From assembly GCF_022539665.2 (NCBI RefSeq), contig NC_081335.1:9584449-9648448 (forward strand): a stretch of 64,000 nucleotides of DNA, given 5' to 3'. This document shows, one piece after another, positions 18,463-28,111 of this stretch. The position numbers and the translations under genes were made by a program. Source of the stretch: Daphnia carinata. Its lineage: Eukaryota > Arthropoda > Branchiopoda > Diplostraca > Daphniidae. The notes below the pieces were generated by a model, which worked only from the letters and a program-made list of their open reading frames with translations, did no database searches and was not told the DNA's origin. The stretch's first letter is position 1, and each line of letters begins with the position of its first letter.

Positions 18463-19447
18463 TCAGTTAATGTCTTTCTTTTCAGTTTTCTTTTTCTTAA
18501 TGCTGGCTTTTCTCTTATTCTGTTGTTATTCCTTTCTCTTTCCTGTTCTTTGATGCGTTCAGCCCACTTCTTTTTACTTTCTGATTTGATTTTATCTTGT
18601 TTCTTAATTGATTTAGCAAGCAATTCCACATTTGTTTTTACCTATTGCAATACAGAAAGGTTTAAATTTTTGAAGATCATACAAATATGTTTGTCAAATT
18701 GAAAGTTTACCTGAAAATCTTCAGCTCTTTGCAGAGCACCTTTTCATGCCTGTTTGTCTTCAATGCTTCTTGCATTCTCAACTTCAGCTTGGCCTTCCAA
18801 GATTTCACTTTTGCTTTGCGATTTTTTAAATATTTTAATCGTTGCCACTTCTGTATCTAAATTGGTGTTGTTCAGAATGGGTGAGGGATTAGATAGTTCT
18901 CCTAAATCAAATTTGCTGAAACCTAGGCAGCCTTCACTGCTGAAAATTGGTGTTGGCAGTGTACTCGTTACTCTTGGTTCAGGAATATCTGTTTTGACGA
19001 CCTCTGTGAGATCAGAGGTTGATGACACAGATGCTGCCTCAGTGGCTTGTTCAAATTTTGCAATTCAGGACAACTTCTTGTTATTTTTCTTTTTTAATTT
19101 CTTCTTCTTCAATTTATCTAACTCCGTTTAAATTTGGTTTTCATTGTCCTATCAGACAAATCCAGCTTTTCCCCTGAAAACAGATGGAATAAGCTGGCCA
19201 GTCTTCCTTAATGTAAAGATTAACACCTACCTGTTGAGTGTGAGGTCTTAGCTGCTAGACATTCTTCCAGTTCAACACCAACCTTATTGCTATTGAGATC
19301 TTGAACTGTAGAAACACTTTGAGTTGGAATATTGGTCAATAAGCTAGAAATTGAAAAAGTCTTCAGGAGAGAGTTGCTTTTTAAGAGCGACGATGTCAAT
19401 GGACCCTCGCGTTTTATAAGGCTCTTTATTTTTTGGGTCCTCATTTC
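18463..19447 (-). pseudogene. surf6: SURF6-like nucleolar protein pseudogene
   Basis: SURF6-family proteins act in the nucleolus in ribosome biogenesis. On the minus strand, exon-like pieces run from 19447 (acceptor tttgtag; donor cag/GTAGGT at 19233), through a Lys-rich helix (LDKLKKKKLKKKNNKKL) broken by a TGA near 19067, a GFSKFDLGEL segment, then a TGA near 18744 followed by GALQRAEDF, an intron near 18645-18710, and a basic terminal part, NVELLAKSIKKQDKIKSESK followed by KKWAER, ending at the TGA at 18463. The order FSKFDxGEL, K-ALxxAE, then LLxKSIKK...KKKW fits the conserved C-terminal domain of SURF6. In-frame stops show that it is dead. Identification is from remembered family pattern, moderate. 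Confidence 0.5.
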
Positions 19448-20115
19448 CTACAAATTTTGTTTAGACAACACTTTCAAGTTCTTGTTTTCCCTTTTTCCAT
19501 TTACCAAAACTGCCTCTCATATTATAACCTTTAAACTTTATTATTATTTACCTTGATCTCTTAACATTATCATAAATCACTCCATAGATCAAATTATACG
19601 AAACTAGCCTATTGTTATTTTCTTTAGGGTTCGGCATTTTCAAGCTAAATCTAGCTTCATGACGCCACAAACAATGGCGGACGGTGTAAAGCTGTTATTA
19701 AAGCTCAAGTAGTGATCAAAACCTCCACCTGAGGGCAGTATCAGCAGGGTAAGTATCCAAAAAATCGTATGAATAGTAGTACAAAAAACAAACGTAGTAA
19801 AAAAAACCTAAGATTGTCTATTGAAATTTAGAAAAAAAATCATGCTTATATTACAAATTCAACAAGTTTATTTCTTTTTTTATTGTTCATGGTTTCCATC
19901 TATCGGTGTAGCACGCAAATCCCAATGATAGCTTTGCTGTGCTGCTATTCTCTGCTAGCCTCACTAAAATGGCGTTCAAGTTTTGCTTCATTAATCCCCA
20001 TAATGGTTTCCGCTTTTGTAATGTCCACATTGCTGTTTTCACTTGTCCAGTTGCTGTGATCCTATTACAGTTAATCTTGCATAGGCTTTTTACTTCTGTT
20101 TTTGGTATTGAAATA
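19448..20115. other. Candidate shared promoter region of the two pseudogenes
   Basis: Between the minus-strand SURF6-like copy and the plus-strand Akt copy. A donor-like gcaggGTAAGTATCC near 19748-19758 on the plus strand may mark a 5' untranslated exon of the Akt copy, and a minus-strand ATG context near 19637-19660 an exon 1 of the other. An open frame from 19939 that runs into Akt exon 1 shows no kinase similarity and is taken as chance. Confidence 0.35.
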
Positions 20116-22098
20116 ATGGCTGAGTCTGTAGTACTAGTAAACAACTCCTACGATAAAGGAAGGCTGGCTGCTTTAAAGAGGTAAGTTGAGAAAACTCTGC
20201 TACAGAAACTTACGCACAGCATTCACTCAAATTGTTGATGTGGAATATATAATGCAGGCTTATTCACATTTAATGTTTATTTTGTTTTCTAGGAGAACAT
20301 AAAATTGGTGTCAAAGATATTTTGTTCTACTGGATGATGGATTACTACTAGGATTCAAGCATAAACCAAAGCTAAACATAGGACTTGCTAAACCACTCAA
20401 CAATTTTACTGTGAAAGGATGCCAAATTATGAAAGTGGTAAAACTTTTTACTAACAATACTTTATAGGATATCTTTACTTTGTTTTTGGATAATACCAAA
20501 GGATCGTCCAAAACAATTCACCTTTCTGATTCGAGGTCTTCAATGGATGACTGTAACTGAAAGGACTTTTCATATTGACTCTGAAAGATGAAGGTATGTG
20601 AAGGGCCAAAACCTAATTTTAAAAATATTCATGCATAGTGGTTTTCTTGTGCATGAATTAACAAAAATTGTGAGCGTAACTTTGTTGTTGGATTCTAGGG
20701 AAGAATGGATGGCTGCTATTGAGCATGTTGCTGAACGGCTTCATACAGACCTGATAGCAATGATGTGGATGTGCTCGTCGTTTCCGAAGAAAACGACCTA
20801 AAGGCTCATCATCACTGTTATCCCTATCTAACAAAATGGTTTCTTTGCCAATGGATGCAGAGAATGGTGAATTGCAAATGAAATTTCTTGTAACTGGAAC
20901 GTCTAATCGTCCTCATCATTCAGGGAAAAAGAAAGTGGTACGTAGTCGAAGAGAGAAAAGTATGTGGTTTATTAATAGTGAATACGGTTTAACCATTTTT
21001 AACTGTTTTTTAATCCAATGTTGTTCCTTTTTTACCGCAATATTTGTTTGAAACAGAGTTTAGCAAATTTCGAGTTCATCAAAATGTTGGGCAAAGTTAT
21101 GTTTGGAAAGATGATTCTTGGCCGAGAAAAAGGCACTGGCTACTTGTTCGCCATCAAAATCTTTAAAAAGGAAGTCATTATTGGAAAGACGAAGTTGCCC
21201 ACATTCTTACGGAAAACCGCGTGCCACTACCAACCATCCTTTTTCTTTTATTGTAAAACAGTTTTCATTCAATAATATTGCACCCTTTCTCATTCATATT
21301 TTTAAAACTTCGAAACAGGCATTAAAATATTCCTTTCAAACAGCTGAACGGTTGTGTTTCGTAATGGAATATGTTAACGGTGGTGAAATGTTTTTTCATC
21401 TTTCACGTGAACGAATTTTTGCTGAAGACAAAACGCGGTTTTACGGAGCGGATATTGTTTCAGCGCTAGGTTATTTACACGATCAAGGCATTATCTGTAG
21501 GGACCTTAAGGAAACAACCTGTTAGATAAATTGTTTTGTTTCTTGGAGTTTCACGTACGAAACGATTTTTTGTTACCAGCTGGAAAATTTGTTGCTCGAC
21601 AAAGATGGACACATAAAGATTGCTGACTTTGGACTTTGTAAAGAGGATACCACGTACGGACGGACTGCCAAAACATTTGCTGAACCCCCGAGTACCTTGC
21701 CCCTGAAAGTGCTTGGAAGACGATGACTACGGGAGTGTAGTACGTTGGTGGGGCTTGGGTGTTGTCATTTATGAGCTCATTTGCGGTCACTTTCCGTTTT
21801 ACGACCAGGATCGCGACATTCTCTTTGACCGTATTCTTTTGGAAGAAGTTAGATTCCGTCGAACACTATTGCAGGAAGCGAAAGATCTTCTTGGTGGACT
21901 TTAAGCTAAGGATCCACGTAAGAGATTAGGAGGCGGCCCGGAAGATTATCAAGAAATCATTCTACATCCATTTTTCCTACCGGTTTCTTGTACAGATCTA
22001 GTTCAAGGGAAGGTACGTAGGCGTGCAGGTTGTATTTGAATGTTTTGATTTTACCCTGTCTCCTACACGCAGATTACCACCGTTCAAGCCGCAAGTGG
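20116..22098 (+). pseudogene. Akt: Akt/PKB serine-threonine kinase pseudogene, introns retained
   Basis: Akt couples PI3K signalling to growth. Exon-like pieces in order: start (20116-20180, donor GTAAGT); PH domain (20293-20438, RYFVLLDDGLLLGFKH and PLNNFTVKGCQIMK; 20485-20592, TFLIRGLQWMTVTERTFHID; 20699 on, EEWMAAIEHVAERL); kinase N-lobe (from 21057, [20 protein letters not shown]); 21319-21518 ([26 protein letters not shown]); 21580-22012 ([36 protein letters not shown]); 22075-22098 (LPPFKPQV). GT-AG introns remain, so the copy arose from DNA. Damage: lost Gly in the P-loop (GKVMFGKM), frameshifts after 21190 and in the activation loop near 21680, a nonsense codon at 21902-21904, and a missing C-terminal tail with the hydrophobic motif. 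Identification is strong. Confidence 0.9.
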
Positions 22099-23011
22099 TA
22101 AGTGAAAGACACCGTATAATTCTGTATTTATGCTTATGCTCAATGCGAGAAATAAACGATTTGTAAAATTGATAAAATTCTTACGAGTGTTTGCGTAATC
22201 CATTTTTAATTACTTAATACTTAAATTGAATATTTTAGAGAACTAATTCCTAAGTGTGAAATGCATGCTAAGGAATTAAAAATGCGATAAAGAAATAAAT
22301 GGTATTTGAATCAAAATTGAATTATAGTAGTCTTTTTCTTTTGTCCTTGCTTCAGACGATAGTTTGTGTAAGATTGTAATATTATTCCTATATACATAAT
22401 TCATCAAATGTTAGTAATACTGAACTAGACTTCATGATAACAAATCTCGTTCGTAGCACCCACCAAAAACCCCACGGAACTCATTAAATTTTCGTGCTTA
22501 CCATGTAGGCCTAGTTCTTTCCTTTGTCCACAAAAGGCAAAAACAATATTTTGCGCAAGGGCAAACAGTGTTTCATTATTAAATTAAAGTTTCTTGAATT
22601 ATTTTTATATAATAATTTTCTTATTTGTCTGTGTATTAAAAGGTACTTATACGCCCTCCCAAGAATCCTTATTGAGGCACGAAGAAAAAGGAGAAAAAAG
22701 TGAATAAGGACATTAGTAAAGGGAGGGTGATGGTAGACCTGTAAACACTAGTAAGAAAATGTCAAATGCAGAAATCCAAATACTGTGTGAACAAAATTAC
22801 TTTTCTATTAAATGAGCTCTAAAAAGCAATAGATAAAGCATATAATCATGCAAAAACATTACGAATACTAATTTAAAAAAACAGTTATGATGGAGTGAAA
22901 ACACGTCATATTGATAACGGTGTTTGAAGTGCAGAAACTAATATAACCCGTTCGGTTTCTTCTTAAATATCGGACAAGTAATGCTCGTTTGATATCTAGC
23001 CTTTTGAAGCT
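22099..23011. other. AT-rich DNA, no gene seen
   Basis: No open frame or splice-bounded exon of note on either strand; possibly intron or 3' flank of the captured Akt locus. Confidence 0.5.
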
Positions 23012-23148
23012 GGAGAAATAGGACCAATACCAAGGAGATATAGGACCCTTATGATGGAGAAATAGGACACTTAAAAAATGTAAGAAGATTGGGTACTATT
23101 TCTCCGGGTCCTATTTCTAAAGGTCCTATTTTGAAGTCCTATATCTCC
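23012..23148 (-). repeat. Right inverted-repeat block
   Basis: Reverse complement of the left block from about 17062 to 17205, including the ggagaaatagtaccca core and the spacer pattern; ends seven bases before satellite DNA. Confidence 0.8.
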
Positions 23149-23155
23149 GTTTACC

Positions 23156-24360
23156 GTATCAAATATACGTGTATTCAATGTGAATACATTGTGATACAGT
23201 GAGTTTCAATATCTATATTCAAACAGCATCAAATATACGTGTATTCAATGTGAATATAGTGTTATAGAATCAGTTTCAATATCTACATTCAAACAGCATC
23301 AAATATACGTGTATTCAATGTGAATATAGTGTAATACAGTGAGTTTCAATATCTACATTCAAACAGCATCAAATATACGTGTATTCAAAGTGAATACAGT
23401 GTTATAGAATCAGTTTCATGATCTACATTCAAACAGTATCAAATATACGTGCATTCAATGTGAATACAGTGTTATAGAATCAGTTTTATGATCTACATTC
23501 AAACAGCATCAATTATACCTGTATTCAAGGTCAATATAGTGTGATACAGTGAGTTTCAATATCTACATTCAAACAGCATCAAATATACGTGTATTCAATG
23601 AGACTTCAGTGTGATACAGTGGGTTTCAATATCTACATTCAAACAGCATCAAATATACGTGCATTCAAAGTGAATATAGTGTTATAGAATCAGTTTCATG
23701 AACTACATTCAAACAGCATCAAATTTACGTATATTCAATGTGAAAATAGTTTGATACAGTGAGTTTCAATATCTAAATTCAAACACCATCAAATATACGT
23801 GTATTCAATGTGAATATAGTGTGATACAGTGGGTTTCAATATCTACATTGAAACAGCATGAAATATACGTGTATTCAAAGTGAATATAGTGTTATACAGT
23901 GAGTTTCAATATATACATTCAAACAGCATCAAATATACATGTATTCAAAGTGAATATAGTGTGATACAGTGAGTTTCAATATCTACACTCAAACAGCATC
24001 AAATATACGCGTATTCAATGTGAATATAGTGTGATACAGTGGGTTTCAATATCTACATTCAAACAGCATCAAATATACGTGAATTCAATGTGAATATAGT
24101 GTGATCAAGTGAGTTTCAATATTTACATTCAAACAGCATCAAATATACGTTTATTCAATGTGAATATAGTGTTATAGAATCAGTTTCAATATCTACATTC
24201 AAACAGCATCAAATATACGTGTATTCAAAGTGAATATAGTGTTATACAATCAGTTTCATGATCTACATTCAAACAGTATCAAATATACGTGTATTCAAAG
24301 TGAATATAGTGTTATAGAATCAGTTTCAATATCTACATTCAAACAGCATCAAATATACGT
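23156..24360 (-). repeat. 70-bp satellite, minus orientation (~17 copies)
   Basis: Reverse complement of the monomer used elsewhere (gcatcaaatatacgtgtattc at ~70-bp spacing). Contains both parental subtypes (gtgatacagtgagtttcaat and gttatagaatcagtttcatg) and the chimera (gttatagaatcagtttcaat). Confidence 0.95.
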
Positions 24361-24885
24361 GTAGATTATGGAGCTGATTCTATAACACTGTATTCCCTTT
24401 GAATACACGTATATTTGATGCTGTTTGAATGAAGATATTGAAACTCACTGTATTACACTATATTCACATTCAATACACGTATATTTGATGCTGTTTGAAT
24501 TTAGATATTGAAACTGATTCTTTAACACTATATTAACGTTGAATACACGCATATTTGATGCTGTTTGAATGTAGATATTGAAACTCACTGTATCACACTA
24601 TATTCACATTGAACACACGTATATTTGATCCTGTATTAATGTACATCATGAAACTGATTCTATAACACTAGATTTACAATGAATACACGTATATTTCATA
24701 CTGTTTGAATGTAAATATTGAAACTCACTGTATCACACTATATTCAAATTGAATACACGTATATTTGATGCTATTTGAATGTAGATATTGAAAATCACTG
24801 TATCACACTATATTCACATTGAATACACGTATATTTGATGTTGTTTGAATGTAGATATTGAAACTCACCGTATCACACTATTGTA
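24361..24885 (+). repeat. 70-bp satellite, plus orientation (~7 copies)
   Basis: Orientation flips at about 24360, in mid-monomer, so the two blocks form a large inverted repeat. Units are diverged like those of the other flanking blocks. Confidence 0.95.
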
Positions 24886-25371
24886 ACAAGCCCAAAGGCT
24901 AACCTAAAGGAACCACACCTATAACATCCCTCGAGCGTTTCACAAGTGAAAGTGAACGTATCTCCTCCTACTTTACCTTCAATATTTTTGTTCTGTAGTA
25001 GTATAAATACTGCATATTTTGTAGCTTGTAATTGGGAGTTTTTTCGGCAACTCACTGCAAATACACGGGATCTGGAAACTTTACAATTGGAGGTCCCAAC
25101 GAGACTAACACTTGTTGCCCAGTACAAAGTTTCTTACCCGTAACTTATTTCAGTGATTCTGCTCTACATTTCCCCGACGAGTCCCCAACAGCTCTACCAT
25201 GCCAAGGAACACCATCAAAAGGTAAGCGAATGCCGCTTGATCATATCGTACCAGAGACTACTCGTAAAGAGAATACTTTGTACGCAAACGTTGTCGACGA
25301 ATTATCCCCACCTTTGTACCCCGTACTCCCTAAATCAGACACAACCAGCCAAAATCCCAACCGTCTCCGAA
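24886..25371 (+). other. Non-satellite insert inside satellite, open frame of unknown product
   Basis: About 490 bp unlike the satellite. A plus-strand frame (25032-25400, last codons in satellite) reads SGNFTIGGPNETNTCCPVQS and continues with a Pro/Ser/Thr-rich stretch; another frame upstream includes SPPTLPSIFLFCSSIN. NFT and NET are possible N-glycosylation sites and CC is present, so a secreted or envelope-type protein fragment is conceivable. No family was recognised and no terminal repeats were seen. Confidence 0.35.
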
Positions 25372-25555
25372 AATATACACGTATATTTCATGCTGTTTGA
25401 ATGTAGGTATTGAAACTCACTGTATCACACTTTATTCACATTGAATACACGTATATTTGATACTGTTTGAATGTAGATCATGAAACTGATTCTATAACAC
25501 TATGTTCACTTTGAATACACGTATATTTGATGCTGCTTGAATGTAGATATTGTAT
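25372..25555 (+). repeat. 70-bp satellite fragment (~2.6 copies)
   Basis: Short satellite stretch ending at gtagatattgtat directly before the LTR at 25556. Confidence 0.95.
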
Positions 25556-25879
25556 TGTTCATATATTTCGAACTACTTTAATTAAAGACACATGTTAAAG
25601 ACACTTGTGTATTAACTCCTCGGCACAGCACTGTACAACAATGCACAGGTATAAGTCACGATGTTAACATCCTCGTCCGTCACAGTGAACCGCGCCTTTT
25701 ATAGATAACGCGGGAGCGTGACTTGCCGACTCAGGATGTGGACGTGGCTGTCTACGTGGTTGTAGACTTCCTTGGAAGCATCGTGGTAGGTAAGTAGATG
25801 CTTGGCTTAGGTGAGTGCGTGGTGTGGGTGCCGGTGATTGACAGCTCGCGGCACTGTCTGAGGAGTTAGCCTCATCACA
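25556..25879 (-). repeat. 3' LTR of env-bearing element (324 bp)
   Basis: On the minus strand begins TGTGATGAGGCTAACTCC and ends ATATATGAACA (TG...CA). A TATAAAA box (25697-25703, minus) is in the U3 region. Directly upstream on the minus strand, at 25880-25897, lies a purine run, ctttgaaagagggaggaa, the polypurine tract. Confidence 0.9.
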
Positions 25880-26214
25880 TTCCTCCCTCTTTCAAAGAAT
25901 TTGGTGGTAAGTTAATAAAGGAGGGGTCTTTTTGTGAAAAGTGTGGATACATGAAGATATATAGTGGGAATTTTTTTGTATGCCATTTTTACCTTTTACC
26001 GAAGAGTTTGACCTATTTCTACTAATGTTGGTGGATGTTCTTAATTTTTGTTAGTAGGATGGGTAGGTAGGGTATTTTACTTTGTTAGGCATAGTTCACT
26101 TCTGTTGTTGCTGGTGTTAGGTCTTCATTTTCGCTTGGCTGCTGTTTGAAAACGATCTTTAATTTTGAAACCTTAATGCAGCATCGATCTGCGGTCGAAA
26201 CAGCATTATGAGTG

Positions 26215-26646
26215 ATGGAAGCCGTGATGTTTCATTGTCCGGATCGTTTCTATCGGAGACTGCGGCCAGATGATCGTGACCTTTTCTTCAGTCTCTTCTT
26301 GCCGGCTCAGGTTCTTCCAACTTCACCGCTGCGTGCCTTTGGTTTCCAGCGCGTTTGGAATGAAGACTATTATTACCAGTAAGTGTTGCTGCTTCATTTC
26401 TTTCTTCTGATGGTTATGTCTTATTTGTTGTGTAGGAAACATCCTGGGTATGCTCGCTTCCGTGATCTCTACCCAATCCATTTCGCTCGGATACTGTGGT
26501 GGTTGGAGTCTGGCGAGGATATTTACTATCCTTCTCCCAATTCCTCATGGTTCGTGCGGGAGGTTCTCGAAGAGGAGCGTGAAGGTCTTCTGATGTTGCA
26601 GCGCCTTTGTCATTATCTCCGCTCCCTCCGTGATGATGATTTTTGA
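26215..26646 (+). CDS. Opposite-strand two-exon gene inside the retroelement, unknown protein
   Basis: Unknown 124-residue protein encoded opposite to gag, pol and env, between env and the 3' LTR. Exon 1 is 26215-26378 (MEAVMFHCPDRFYRRL...); a 57-nt intron with GTAAGT donor and TTGTTGTGTAG acceptor (26379-26435) splits a Gln codon; exon 2 is 26436-26646 (HPGYARFRDLYPIHFARILW... to RSLRDDDF and TGA). The spliced frame is fully open, unlike every sense-strand gene of this element. Rich in Arg, Asp, Glu, Trp and Tyr; no signal peptide or zinc motif; no domain recognised. A further leader intron (GTAAGT at 25907, acceptor ending 26181) and AATAAA at 27008-27013 would complete a transcript starting in or near the LTR. 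An overlapping ATG at 26208 in another frame soon stops. Confidence 0.6.
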
Positions 26647-27089
26647 ATTCCGAGTAATTTTTTATATAGATTTTTTCCTTTTTGTATGTAGTGTTTTATG
26701 AAATACAACTCTCTGGTTTTTGTAATTTGTTTGTGAACTATATCGCTTATGGTTGTCATATATGGGTGGATGGTTAAGGGGAAAAGGTAGGTGTGTTAGT
26801 AGTACATATATCTACTTCCGTTCCACCTTTTTTTTTTTTTTTTTTTTTTTTGAATTGACCATTTTACTCCTAGCATAAGGAAATTTGCTACTTTGTATGG
26901 AGAGGAGAAAAAAAAAAGAATTTAGTATTGAGAAAACTTTTTTTTTTTTTTTAGATTGTTTTGATTTTGTTATTTGTGTTTGCTAAGGTTTATCTACATT
27001 TTGTATGAATAAAATTTACCTTCACCGAATTGAAAAATGTTTCATTCCAGGGAAATATTGATTATCATTAAATGTTTCCCTTTTTTTTT
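26647..27089. other. Untranslated region with A/T homopolymers
   Basis: Contains T runs near 26828-26851 and 26939-26952 and an A run near 26909-26918. AATAAA at 27008-27013 (plus) suits the opposite-strand gene. No coding frame seen. Confidence 0.5.
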
Positions 27090-28086
27090 TCATTTTTGGG
27101 GTGCTATCAAACACCCATCATTCCAGCATAGGCCTCTACCTGGAATGATGCGTGTGTCATTATGGACATTATTACATGTTCTTAATGGAATCATAGGCAT
27201 TCCTTGTTCAATATCCTGTGGGTTATCTACTTTTCTGCAAGAGTTAACTATTGTCATAAATGGAATGCACACAATACAAGCATAACCAATAGTTATGGTA
27301 AGTGCAATTACGCATACAGCTAATATACCATATTTGAATATGGTTACCCAGCTGGTTAAGTCCCAAAAGTTATTTTGGGCTTTGTCGTCCAACCAATCCA
27401 GAAAGTGAATTGGTATTGGATTGTTGAATTCGACCAACTAATTCCGATAGAACGTTTAGTTGTTCGACGTTACTTGCCTCATACATCGAATGATGTTGTG
27501 GCAAATAGTCATACGATTTTAGAGGTAGTTCCTCAAAGGCTTTAATCAAATTAAGTTTTAATACATGGATGGATGGTTCCTGTAATTTCCATTCGCCATT
27601 GATCCATGTATATGTTTTGTCATTTAAGTTTACATATTGTCCACTCCAGAAGCCATCCTGGAATGGATGTTAAGACCAACCATCTTTTCCGACAGTGAAG
27701 TTTCCGTTAGGACCTGTCTGAAAGAATGGTTGATAGCCGCATTATGTTTGCACGGCTGTTATCTTTACTGAAACTGTTTCACATTTTTGTAATACAAGAC
27801 TCTTCCCGTTTCCTGTTATTCTACTGCAAATTTCTAAATTTAATGCACGAGCCGCTAAAAGTCCGCTAGTTTGTGCTAAAATCATAGCTTGATTCCTTTG
27901 TAAGGAGGTTATTTTACAGTTTAATTGCCGAACTTCATTGGCCAATTGGGTTTCATGCTTAACTGCCTGACCTTCAATATACTGTCTATTTTCGACATCG
28001 AGTAACGAACGGATGTTTGTCGTTAGTTGGGTGTTGTTGCTCGAGATGTCTGTAATCTCACTGGAATCGTTTAATTCAATAAGCTT
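27090..28086 (-). pseudogene. env: Envelope, transmembrane-subunit part, broken
   Basis: Follows the surface part in element sense. Pieces in different frames include a helical segment (27945-27742, NEVRQLNCKITSLQRNQAMI) compatible with the heptad region of a fusion subunit, an ectodomain piece with Trp-rich sequence (about 27700-27440), and a long hydrophobic membrane span with short tail (27437-27090, YGILAVCVIALTITIGYACI). Envelope TM subunits anchor the protein and drive membrane fusion; that role is inferred from layout. Stops and at least two frame changes make this copy non-functional. Confidence 0.7.
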
Positions 28087-28111
28087 TGGAATCGTTTAAT
28101 TCAATAAGCTT
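28062..28111 (-). repeat. Perfect 25-nt tandem duplication in env
   Basis: 28062-28086 and 28087-28111 are identical. As 25 is not a multiple of three, it shifts the frame just after the polybasic region and leads to a stop at the junction of surface and membrane subunits. Likely replication slippage. Confidence 0.9.

Larger units (their letters stand above)
17036..23148. mobile_element. 6.1-kb block bounded by inverted repeats with captured gene copies
   Basis: The two edges (17036-17205 and 23012-23148) are reverse complements of each other, sharing runs such as agaaatagtaccca and tctccatcata in matching order. Between them lie pseudogene copies of at least two host genes that keep introns, so they were copied as DNA, not via mRNA. 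This fits a long-TIR DNA transposon that captured genomic DNA; no transposase was recognised. The alternative is a segmental duplication flanked by two independent palindromic MITEs, since each edge block is itself palindromic. A target duplication was not found. Confidence 0.5.

Noticed and set aside
19939-20115. N-terminal extension of the Akt copy
   Set aside because: Hydrophobic, without similarity to the PH domain; likely untranslated or intronic sequence open by chance.
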